Source: Paenibacillus oryzae
GTDB taxonomy: Bacteria; Bacillota; Bacilli; Paenibacillales; Paenibacillaceae
NCBI RefSeq assembly: GCF_001675045.1
Contig: NZ_LYPA01000075.1
Location: forward strand, 121,457 to 185,456
DNA length: 64,000 nt
Direction: 5' to 3'
Each line of letters opens with the position of its first letter. Within the stretch, counting starts at the first letter, position 1. The position numbers and the translations under genes were made by a program. The notes under the pieces were generated by a model. That model saw only the letters and a program-made list of their open reading frames with translations, had not been told where the DNA came from and searched no databases. Positions 1 through 7,240 of this stretch are shown here, piece by piece.

Positions 1-41
1 GTCCTTTAGAGTCTCAAAAGTCTCGTTTTGGGGATGTAATT

Positions 42-116
42 AAGCTTTTACGGTCATGCATGACCTTTAAAAATGGATATTGCATCAAAACAAAGCTTTA
101 AAGGTCATGCATGTCC
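42..116. repeat. Pair of 24-bp direct repeats containing a dyad, upstream of the Na/Pi gene
   Basis: Bases 42-65 and 93-116 are the same 24-bp sequence with three mismatches, 51 bp apart. Both contain the core GGTCATGCATG. Bases 55-71 are also the exact reverse complement of 97-113 (17 bp), so the pair can form a long hairpin. They lie 64-138 bp before the transporter start and may be an operator. They do not look like Pho boxes. The repeat is seen directly; the role is inferred. Confidence 0.6.
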
Positions 117-179
117 GTAGGGAACAGCTAGCTTCCGCGGCCTCGCACTCCATTTTACATGCTAAGGAGATTTAACATT

Positions 180-1145
180 ATGTCGATACCCAGCCTGCTG
201 TTTGTGCTGTACGGCTTCGGGGTTTTTCTGTGCGGCATGAAGCTTATGGAGCTTGCCCTGCACCGTCTGGCCGGTCCTTACCTGGACAAAACCCTGCAAA
301 GGTTCACCGCAACTCCGCTAAGAGGCATGGCCGTAGGCGCTGCCGCATCCGCCGCCCTTCAGAGCAGCACAGCGGTTACCGTTGTTTCCATCGGTATGGT
401 GAACGCCCGTCTGCTCAGCTTCAGCCGAACGCTTGGCATTGTGCTGGGCACTAATATCGGAACTTGCCTTACTACGGAATTAATTGGTCTTAATATCAGC
501 CATGCGGCGGTCCCCATGCTTGGTCTTTCGGCTATGTTATGGCTGTTTACCGTATTGACGGGCGAAATGAATCCCATTGCGAATGGCGGCAGACGCGCCT
601 GGCTGAAAAGCCTGCGCTCCGCTTCCCTTGCACTGGCCGGCTTTAGTTTGCTTCTAATGGGATTATCTATGATGCAATCCATCGGACCCGATATACAAAA
701 CAGCGGAGTCTATGACTGGTTTCTGGGCAAATCGGCGACCAGCCTCTGGTGGGGCCTTGCCGCAGGAATAGCCTTGACGGCAGCCGTTCATAGCAGCGCC
801 GCGGTAATCGGCATGGTCATGGGGTTTGTTATGCTTGGCGCTATGCCCCCGGAGCTAGGCGTCGCCATTGTGCTCGGCGCCAATGTCGGGACCTGCAGCA
901 CGGCGCTGCTGGCCGGCATCGGGAGCACAAGGGAAGGGCGCTTTGTGGCTTATGCCCATACCGTGTTAAATATTGGCGGCGCACTTCTGTTCATGCCCCT
1001 GATTGGCGAGCTGACGCTCTTATCGGACTGGCTGTCTCACTCGCCATCATCACTTGTCGCCCGCGCGCAAACTATTTTTAACGTGGCGTGTTCGTTGCTT
1101 GCGCTTCCTTTTTGTTACTTAAGCATTTGGAACAGGGTAGGCTGA
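180..1145 (+). CDS. Na/Pi-cotransporter family protein, short form
   Basis: Integral membrane protein of 321 residues, probably importing or exporting phosphate with Na+. It has the internal duplication typical of the family: a first half with an AALQSSTAVT segment and LGTNIGTC, and a second half with AAVHSSAAVIG and LGANVGTC. The paired Q/H-SS motifs are the family signature. About eight hydrophobic segments are visible and there is no C-terminal PhoU-like domain, so this is the short type. The start at 180 has AAGGAGA at 164-170. An earlier in-frame ATG at 159 has no ribosome site and would include the RBS in its coding sequence. It faces the NUDIX gene tail to tail. The transported ion is inferred from the family only. 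Confidence 0.85.
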   Translation: MSIPSLLFVLYGFGVFLCGMKLMELALHRLAGPYLDKTLQRFTATPLRGMAVGAAASAALQSSTAVTVVSIGMVNARLLSFSRTLGIVLGTNIGTCLTTELIGLNISHAAVPMLGLSAMLWLFTVLTGEMNPIANGGRRAWLKSLRSASLALAGFSLLLMGLSMMQSIGPDIQNSGVYDWFLGKSATSLWWGLAAGIALTAAVHSSAAVIGMVMGFVMLGAMPPELGVAIVLGANVGTCSTALLAGIGSTREGRFVAYAHTVLNIGGALLFMPLIGELTLLSDWLSHSPSSLVARAQTIFNVACSLLALPFCYLSIWNRVG

Positions 1146-1208
1146 AGCGATAGTGTCTAACCTTAAAATCTATAACGCACCTTAATGCTTTGCTTTCAGG
1201 ATGCGAAT

Positions 1209-1228
1209 GCCCCTTGTAACGGGGCTTT
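1209..1228 (+). terminator. Weak hairpin after the Na/Pi gene
   Basis: GCCCC (1209-1213) pairs with GGGGC (1221-1225) and is followed by TTTGG. It is a short stem with a poor T tract, but it sits where a terminator for the upstream plus-strand gene would be expected. Confidence 0.4.
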
Positions 1229-1270
1229 GGTTAGCCGAAAACCAGCTGCGCCTTCGAAGTCCAGCTGTGC

Positions 1271-1702
1271 CTAGTTGGTTTCTATTCCAAGCAGCCTGAG
1301 CGCGCCCGCAACAATCCGGTGGTTGTTGTCATAACCGGATTGCTTCTGGCGGCGCCAAGCCTCGAGCGGCTCAAACCAGTCAACGCCTCTGATCTCCTCT
1401 ACCTGGGCTTGATGGGTTCCGCCGATCGCCTCAACCAGATAGTAGTGGACCTCCTTGTTCACCGTTCCATGCTGAGCATGCTCATATTGATATTTGATCT
1501 GGTCAATCGGCTCTATTATAGCGCCCAACAGACCGGTTTCCTCTTTAATTTCGCGCAGCGCCGTCTGCTCGACCGTCTCTCCCGGCTCCATTTTTCCTTT
1601 GGGAAGAGAAACCTTTCCATAGCGGTCCTGAATAAGCTGAATTTGCAGCTCTCCCTGCTCATTGCGGCGGTATACGACGCCGCCTGCTGATATTTCCATC
1701 AT
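1271..1702 (-). CDS. NUDIX hydrolase
   Basis: Cytoplasmic 143-residue pyrophosphohydrolase that would cleave a nucleoside-diphosphate-linked compound. The NUDIX box is complete at about residues 36-58: G, five residues, E, seven residues, then REIKEETGL, giving all Mg2+-binding glutamates. The length is normal for a single-domain MutT-like enzyme. Two successive ATG codons (1702 and 1699) follow a G-rich AAGGGGGAAGAGG ribosome site and either could be used. It is the last gene on the minus strand after mtaB, 86 bp downstream. The substrate cannot be read from sequence; housecleaning of damaged nucleotides or Ap4A hydrolysis are both possible. Confidence 0.88.
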   Translation of the reverse strand: MMEISAGGVVYRRNEQGELQIQLIQDRYGKVSLPKGKMEPGETVEQTALREIKEETGLLGAIIEPIDQIKYQYEHAQHGTVNKEVHYYLVEAIGGTHQAQVEEIRGVDWFEPLEAWRRQKQSGYDNNHRIVAGALRLLGIETN

Positions 1703-1788
1703 GCCTCTTCCCCCTTGCAGCCTTTATCCATTAGTATATGCAGCAAAGGAATTCTTCATCTTGTGAATCCAGCCGCTGCCGGTACATG

Positions 1789-3288
1789 TTATGCTTTGAT
1801 GGTTTCTGTGCGCTCATACTTGTACGTATGAAGCTCCTCGTCCTCTTCTTCCAAAGCTTCTCCATTGACGGCGGACGCGCGAAGCGCATCCAGGCTTTGG
1901 CCGTGATTAAGCGGCCGACCGCCGCCGCGGCGCGAGGCAACGGAAACATCATCTCGTTCCCGATCCGCTTCGAGTACGCGAAGAAGCTGGCCTGTGCACT
2001 CATTAACGCCCGCTTCCGTAACCTTAACACGGCACAACTGGCCGATCAAAGCCTCAGAGCCTGCAAAAGCCACATTCAAGTAGTTGTCGGAGTGGCCCAT
2101 TACCCACTCTTCACCGTCGACTCCCTTTACTACCCTCTCCGGAATGACGTCCAGCACCTCGCCAATTGACTTCTTGGCATATTGAAGCTGAAGCTTTTCG
2201 GACAAGTCGATCAGCTTGTGCACACGTTCATTTTTGACTTCCTCATCAACCTGGTCTTCCATCCTTGCCGCCGGCGTTCCCGTCCGCTTGGAGTAAGGGA
2301 ACACATGCATTTCCGCAAAAGCAAGCTCCTCCATCAGCTTATAGCCCGCTTCGAACATCTCGTCGGTTTCACCCGGGAAACCTACGATTACATCCGTTGT
2401 AATAGCGACGCCAGGCATAGCTTCATGCAGACGCTTGATTTTGGAGGCAAATTCCTCTGTCGTATATTTACGGCGCATCCGCTTCAGCACGCTGTTGTCT
2501 CCCGCCTGCAGCGGGATATGAAGATGGCGGCACATTTTGGAGGAGCGATTCAGCACATCGATCATTTCGTCATCGATCTGGCTTGCCTCTATGGAGCTGA
2601 TGCGAATTCGCTCCAGCCCTTCCACCTTGTCCAGATCCCACAGCAGACTGGTCAAGTTGTAATTTTCCATATCGTCGCCGTAGCCGCCGGTATGAATGCC
2701 CGTCAATACGATTTCCTTGTAGCCTGCAGCAACAAGAGAACGGGCTTGCTCCAGCACGCTTTGCGGCTCGCGGCTGCGCGAAAGGCCGCGCGACCAAGGA
2801 ATGATGCAGAAGGTGCAGAAGTTATTGCAGCCCTCCTGGATTTTCAGAAATGCACGCGTCCGCTCCGTAAAGTCCGGCACGTCCAGCTCCTCAAAGCTGC
2901 GTGTCTTCATAATATTGCGTACTGCGTTGACCGGCGTGCGGTCCTCTCTGATCTGACCGACAAAATCCATTATTTTGTCGCGGTCCTGCGTGCCGATAAC
3001 AAGATCAACGCCGTCAATCGCCAAAATTTCCGCCGGCGATGTCTGGGCATAACAGCCCGTCACCGCAATAATCGCATCCGGATTTCTGCGGATGGCGCGA
3101 CGAATGATTTGGCGGCTTTTTTTGTCCCCCGTATTGGTAACCGTGCATGTATTGATCACATACACATCCGCGGTATCCTCAAACTCTACTTGCTCGTAGC
3201 CTGTATTTTTGAACAGCTGCCAAATGGCCTCCGTATCATAAAAATTCACTTTGCAGCCCAATGTATAAAATGCAACGGTTGACGTCAT
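1789..3288 (-). CDS. mtaB: tRNA (t6A37) methylthiotransferase MtaB
   Basis: Radical-SAM enzyme that adds a methylthio group to t6A at position 37 of ANN-decoding tRNAs. The N-terminal UPF0004 domain has its three cluster cysteines in TLGCKVN, NTCTVTN and TGCYAQ. The radical-SAM cluster motif is CNNFCTFC, and a TRAM RNA-binding domain occupies roughly residues 380-440. A tail of about 55 charged residues follows TRAM; most MtaB proteins end near 440-450, so this C-terminus is unusually long. The start ATG overlaps the rsmE stop in an ATGA (3285-3288), so the two are translationally coupled. This is the yqeV position at the end of the dnaK operon in Bacillus. Confidence 0.94.
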   Translation of the reverse strand: MTSTVAFYTLGCKVNFYDTEAIWQLFKNTGYEQVEFEDTADVYVINTCTVTNTGDKKSRQIIRRAIRRNPDAIIAVTGCYAQTSPAEILAIDGVDLVIGTQDRDKIMDFVGQIREDRTPVNAVRNIMKTRSFEELDVPDFTERTRAFLKIQEGCNNFCTFCIIPWSRGLSRSREPQSVLEQARSLVAAGYKEIVLTGIHTGGYGDDMENYNLTSLLWDLDKVEGLERIRISSIEASQIDDEMIDVLNRSSKMCRHLHIPLQAGDNSVLKRMRRKYTTEEFASKIKRLHEAMPGVAITTDVIVGFPGETDEMFEAGYKLMEELAFAEMHVFPYSKRTGTPAARMEDQVDEEVKNERVHKLIDLSEKLQLQYAKKSIGEVLDVIPERVVKGVDGEEWVMGHSDNYLNVAFAGSEALIGQLCRVKVTEAGVNECTGQLLRVLEADRERDDVSVASRRGGGRPLNHGQSLDALRASAVNGEALEEEDEELHTYKYERTETIKA

Positions 3289-4070
3289 GGCTGCGCTCCC
3301 CCCATTTCTCCTGATTCATATACTAAACAGGTCAAGCCTGCTATTCCCGCTGTTTCAGCCCGTAAAATACGCTTGCCAAGCCCCGTCAAAACGGCTCCGG
3401 CAGCAGCGGCTTCTTCGGCCTCCCGCTCAGCAAAGCCGCCCTCAGGCCCGGCGATAAGCAATATGCGGGGCGGAGCTTCATTTCCGGCGCGGCGCAGCCG
3501 CCATTCCTTTACAGCGTCGCCGATCCCGACGCCGTGAGCTGAATCACCCGCGCGCTCATAGCAAAATAAAGCCAGATCATAGGCCGGTATATCTGCCAGA
3601 AGCCCCTTCCAGCTTTTCACCGCCTCCACTGAAGGAATCCGGTGCCGGTGGCTTTGCTCCGCCGCTTCCTTGGCGATTTTGCTCCAGCGCTCCAGCCGCT
3701 TGGCTTCCTTCTTACCGTCGTATTGGACGATATTCCGTTCCGACTGAAACGGTAAAAAGGCAACCGCGCCAATCTCCGTCCCCTTCTGGATAACCAGCTC
3801 CATCTTGTCGCCCTTGGGCAAGCTTTGGGCAATGGTCACCTGCCAGAGAGGCTCGCTATCCTGCGGCAGCAGCTCCTGAACGCTGCCCCGTACTTCTTGG
3901 CCGTCGAGCTGTACCACTTTAACAAGCGCGCTGCGCTCGCCGCCGTCGCAGGCGATAAAAACATCGCCTGCGTTCATTCTCATGACCCGCGAGGCATGAT
4001 GGGCGTCCTCTCCCCGCAATATAACCATGCCGTCCTGGAATTGCTCAGACGCCACAAAATAGCGCTGCAT
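3285..4070 (-). CDS. rsmE: 16S rRNA (uracil1498-N3)-methyltransferase
   Basis: SAM-dependent SPOUT-class methyltransferase of 261 residues that methylates U1498 in helix 44 of 16S rRNA. It starts MQRYFV and has an N-terminal PUA-like part (HHASRVMRM). The C-terminal knot has the family motifs QSLPKGDKMELVIQKGTE, LLIAGPEGGF and LGKRILRAETA. The chosen ATG at 4070 follows AAGGTGG. An in-frame ATG 24 bases upstream has no ribosome site. The gene lies between the site-2 protease and mtaB, as yqeU does in Bacillus apart from the protease. Confidence 0.94.
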   Translation of the reverse strand: MQRYFVASEQFQDGMVILRGEDAHHASRVMRMNAGDVFIACDGGERSALVKVVQLDGQEVRGSVQELLPQDSEPLWQVTIAQSLPKGDKMELVIQKGTEIGAVAFLPFQSERNIVQYDGKKEAKRLERWSKIAKEAAEQSHRHRIPSVEAVKSWKGLLADIPAYDLALFCYERAGDSAHGVGIGDAVKEWRLRRAGNEAPPRILLIAGPEGGFAEREAEEAAAAGAVLTGLGKRILRAETAGIAGLTCLVYESGEMGGAQP

Positions 4071-4150
4071 CAGTTTAACCACCTTTTTAAACACGCAATT
4101 TTACATAAGTCCGTCCTTCATCATAGCATGTCTGTCGACAATAAATCTAT

Positions 4151-4816
4151 TTAGATGACAAAAGAAACCAATTTCCCAACAAATAAAGTGATGTTTTCCG
4201 TCCATCCCAAAATTGGACCAATAGTCACCGCGCGCAATGGCGGAATAAAGACCAGCAGGAGGAATATAATAACGCCCCACTGCGCATGCTGCTCGATTTT
4301 GAAGCGCAGGTTCAGTGGCAAAAATTCCATCACAATCCGGTAGCCATCAAGCGGCGGTAGCGGAATAAGGTTAAATACAAACAACAAAAAATTAAAGTGA
4401 ATGAAATACCCGAAAAAGGTTTCGATCGCAGCTCTAACGCCATCCGAAGCTCCATCCACTAGACCGAAGCGATACAAAAGGAATAGCAAAAAGAACGATA
4501 GCACCCCAAGTAAAAAATTGCTAACCGGACCCGCCGCTGACACGATAACGCTCATCAGGCGCGGATTACTGAATCGGCTTGCCCGAACAGGCACGGGCTT
4601 GGCCCAGCCAAAGCCGGCAAGAATGATAAAAATAAATCCAAGAAAGTCAAGATGAGCTACAGGGTTAAGCGTTACTCGTCCTTCCTTATAAGCCGTATCA
4701 TCGCCGAATTTCCATGCGGTGAACGCATGGGCAAATTCATGAATCGTAAAGCAAAGAATAATGGAAAGGACGATAAACGGAAGCTCCTCTATCGGAAACC
4801 AAAAAAAGTTGCTCAG
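4151..4816 (-). CDS. Site-2 protease family membrane metalloprotease, non-AUG start
   Basis: Multi-spanning zinc metalloprotease of about 221 residues. The metal site HEFAH lies near residue 26 inside a hydrophobic segment, and NFLLG in a later one matches the family's N-terminal (M50B/Rce-like small S2P) layout, with NLIPLPPLDG as the third-helix motif. No ATG, GTG or TTG occurs in frame between the prmA stop (TAG, 4832-4834) and HEFAH. CTG at 4816 is the best start: AGGAGGGG overlaps the prmA stop and ends nine bases before it. The gene is in the same reading frame as prmA, separated only by that TAG. It is therefore tightly coupled to prmA. The substrate is unknown. Confidence 0.8.
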   Translation of the reverse strand: MSNFFWFPIEELPFIVLSIILCFTIHEFAHAFTAWKFGDDTAYKEGRVTLNPVAHLDFLGFIFIILAGFGWAKPVPVRASRFSNPRLMSVIVSAAGPVSNFLLGVLSFFLLFLLYRFGLVDGASDGVRAAIETFFGYFIHFNFLLFVFNLIPLPPLDGYRIVMEFLPLNLRFKIEQHAQWGVIIFLLLVFIPPLRAVTIGPILGWTENITLFVGKLVSFVI

Positions 4817-4831
4817 ACGTATCAGCCCCTC

Positions 4832-5821
4832 CTATGCTTTTTCAGCTACAAAAGCAATCCAATCTTCGTCACGATGCTTTTGGACGATGCGGAAGCCTGC
4901 TCCGATCAGCCCTTGCTCCACGTCATCCTCTTTGTTTTTGTAAATACCGGACGCGATATAAGTCCCGCCTGGTTTCAGCGCCGCATAAACATCGTCCAGG
5001 AAAAGCAAAATGATTTCTGCCAAAATATTGGCGACAATGAGGTCTACAGGCAGTGAGACAGCGACTGGAGCATCTTCAGAGCTTCCGCCGTTTCCGGCAC
5101 TATTGCCCTTCAATACGCCAAGCAAATCGCTGACCTTGACTTGTATATCATTCGACAAGGCATTTAGATGAACGTTTTCAGTTGCGCTGGATACGGCAAC
5201 GGGATCAAGATCAAGCGCAAGCACCTTTTTGGCGCCCAGCTTTACAGCCCCGATAGCCAGAATGCCGGAGCCTGTGCCAACGTCAATGACTTCTTCTCCG
5301 CCCTTAATGACGCTTTCCAGCGTACGAAGACAAAGCGCGGTTGTTGGATGAGTGCCTGTGCCAAACGCCATGCCGGGGTCCAGCTCTATAATTACCTCGC
5401 CGTCTGCCGGGTCGTATGACTCCCAGGTAGGCTTGATGGTAAGTTTTTCAGAGACCCTTATCGGCTTAAAATATTGCTTCCATGCTGTAGCCCAGTCTTC
5501 ATCATCCACGTCTGCAGATGCATAAACAACGTCGCCGGGATCAATATCGAACTCGCGCAGCTCCTCCACGCGCGGCTTTAGTTGCCGAATCAGCTCTTCA
5601 GGATTGGTGCCTTCCGCAAAATACCCCTTGATTACGGCTTGCCCCTCCGGTATATCGTTAAGCGGCAGCTCGTACCATTGTCCAAGAGACGTATCGCGAG
5701 GTTTGTTAAGGGTTCCCGATTCCTCGATAGATACGCCCCCCGCTCCCATCTCATGCAAAAAATTAGAAATCATTTCTGTTGCTTCTTCCGTTGTATGAAT
5801 AGTCAGTTCATGCCATTTCAT
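4832..5821 (-). CDS. prmA: Ribosomal protein L11 methyltransferase
   Basis: SAM-dependent trimethylase of ribosomal protein L11, 329 residues. The N-terminal substrate-recognition domain begins MKWHELTIHT. The SAM-binding motif I is DVGTGSGILAIGA at about residues 180-192, followed by acidic loop LALDLDP and motif VANILAEII. The ATG at 5821 has AGGAGG a few bases upstream. It is downstream of dnaJ but a terminator hairpin overlaps the dnaJ 3' end, so prmA may be read through or have its own promoter in the 82-bp gap. A 20-residue Gly/Ser-rich insert (GNSAGNGGSSED) lies before the NILAE motif. Confidence 0.94.
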   Translation of the reverse strand: MKWHELTIHTTEEATEMISNFLHEMGAGGVSIEESGTLNKPRDTSLGQWYELPLNDIPEGQAVIKGYFAEGTNPEELIRQLKPRVEELREFDIDPGDVVYASADVDDEDWATAWKQYFKPIRVSEKLTIKPTWESYDPADGEVIIELDPGMAFGTGTHPTTALCLRTLESVIKGGEEVIDVGTGSGILAIGAVKLGAKKVLALDLDPVAVSSATENVHLNALSNDIQVKVSDLLGVLKGNSAGNGGSSEDAPVAVSLPVDLIVANILAEIILLFLDDVYAALKPGGTYIASGIYKNKEDDVEQGLIGAGFRIVQKHRDEDWIAFVAEKA

Positions 5822-5887
5822 TTCCTTTGCCTCCTACATTTCAATAAAGCCTATCCTCTATTGTACAACAGAGCAGCCCTTTGGCAC

Positions 5888-5920
5888 AAAAAAACGTTCC
5901 GCGCTATTCGCCGCGGAACG
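5888..5920 (-). terminator. Rho-independent terminator overlapping the dnaJ 3' end
   Basis: CGTTCCGCG (5895-5903) and CGCGGAACG (5912-5920) form a 9-bp stem with an 8-base loop, followed on the minus strand by a run of seven T. The dnaJ stop codon lies in the loop, so the hairpin uses coding sequence. Confidence 0.85.
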
Positions 5921-7025
5921 CTTTCTTCATTTTATCAAAAATGGATTCATGATGCTCGCTCTGTTCGTTTGTTTGCTGACCATTGCTTTCGCCAAATTGA
6001 CGAAGCAGGTCTTTTTGGTCTTCGGTGAGGTTTGTAGGCGTCACAATCGTCACCTTTACATGCTGATCGCCCGTGCCATAGCTGCGCAGCTTAGGAACGC
6101 CTTTGCCCTTCAAGCGGAAATACATTCCCGTTTGAGTGCCTGCCGGAATTTTCAGCTTAACCTTTTCCGTCAATGTCGGAATTTCGATTTCATCTCCAAG
6201 CGCTGCCTGCACAAAGGTCAACGGAACCTCGCAATAAATGTCGTCGCCTTCGCGCTGGAAGAAATCATGCGACTTGACGCGCAGCACGATATAAAGATCG
6301 CCAGCCTGCCCGCCGCGCAATCCGCCTTCACCTTCGCCGCTCATGCGGATTTGAGCGCCATCGTCCACCCCAGCAGGAATGTTGACTTTGATTCTGCGCT
6401 GCTTTTTAACTTTACCCGCTCCATGGCATGTTCCGCATTTTTCACGAATGATTTTGCCCGTCCCGCTACAATTGGAGCATGCTCTCCGGTTAACCATTCG
6501 GCCAAACGGCGTATTCTGAACCACTTCCTGCTGGCCGGAGCCATGGCAGACGGAACAGTTTTCCGGCTTCGTACCCGGTTTTGCTCCCGTTCCGAAGCAG
6601 GTGTCGCAGGATTCGGTGCGCGGAATCGTAATTTCGGATTCCTTGCCAAATACCGCTTCCTTGAATTCAATGGTCATCGTATATTGAAGATCATTGCCTC
6701 GCTGCGGCGCATTGGGGTCGCGACGACCGCCGCCGCCGCCAAAAAACATATCAAAAATGTCGCCAAAGCCGCCAAAATCGGCGCCTCCGCCCATTCCCGC
6801 ATTAGGGTCCACATGACCGTAACGGTCATAGGTGGCGCGTTTGCCGTCATCGCTTAAAACGTCATAGGCTTCCTTAACTTCCTTAAACTTTGCTTCCGCA
6901 TCTGCGGCCTTGTTTACGTCGGGATGATATTGGCGGGCCAGCTTGCGGTATGCTTTTTTGATATCATCCGTTGAAGCGTCCTTGCCTAGCTCCAATACTT
7001 CGTAATAATCGCGTTTTTCAGCCAA
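5904..7025 (-). CDS. dnaJ: Chaperone DnaJ (Hsp40)
   Basis: Type I co-chaperone of 373 residues that stimulates DnaK ATPase and delivers unfolded clients. The J domain covers residues 1-70 with HPD at 34-36. A Gly/Phe-rich linker follows (GGGADFGGFGDIFDMFFGGG). Four zinc-finger repeats CxxCxGxG are present: CDTCFGTG, CSVCHGSG, CSNCSGTG and CGTCHGAG. The start is TTG at 7025, preceded by GGGGGTGA with six bases of spacing; the nearby ATG is out of frame and soon hits a stop. It is the last chaperone gene of the HrcA operon. Confidence 0.96.
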   Translation of the reverse strand: MAEKRDYYEVLELGKDASTDDIKKAYRKLARQYHPDVNKAADAEAKFKEVKEAYDVLSDDGKRATYDRYGHVDPNAGMGGGADFGGFGDIFDMFFGGGGGRRDPNAPQRGNDLQYTMTIEFKEAVFGKESEITIPRTESCDTCFGTGAKPGTKPENCSVCHGSGQQEVVQNTPFGRMVNRRACSNCSGTGKIIREKCGTCHGAGKVKKQRRIKVNIPAGVDDGAQIRMSGEGEGGLRGGQAGDLYIVLRVKSHDFFQREGDDIYCEVPLTFVQAALGDEIEIPTLTEKVKLKIPAGTQTGMYFRLKGKGVPKLRSYGTGDQHVKVTIVTPTNLTEDQKDLLRQFGESNGQQTNEQSEHHESIFDKMKKAFRGE

Positions 7026-7240
7026 CCATTGTCACCCCCGTCCTGTCATTTACGCTGCGGCCGCCAAGGCGGCGCAAAACGCGTGAAAGGAGGTCAAGAA
7101 CAGCGTTTTCGCCGTCCCTAACCTCCAGACCGCCGCTTTAACTGTCAAGCAGCGGCGGCTTAGCTTGACGTACCGCTTTAAAAGCGGCGACTGCCAGAAG
7201 GAGCAGTCTTTGCCAAACCAGGCCGGCTTGATGCTATATC
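7026..7240 (-). promoter_or_regulatory. Structured dnaK-dnaJ intergenic region
   Basis: This 215-bp gap is much longer than the other gaps in the operon and holds strong hairpins: CCGCCGCT (7130-7137) with AGCGGCGG (7151-7158), and CCGCTT with AAGCGG (7173-7187). None is followed by a long T run on the minus strand. Processing, mRNA stability or partial attenuation between dnaK and dnaJ are possible. Confidence 0.45.

Noticed and set aside
2182..3282. 366-codon plus-strand ORF opposite mtaB
   Set aside because: Shadow of mtaB; no start context and a His/Arg/Cys-rich composition typical of antisense frames.
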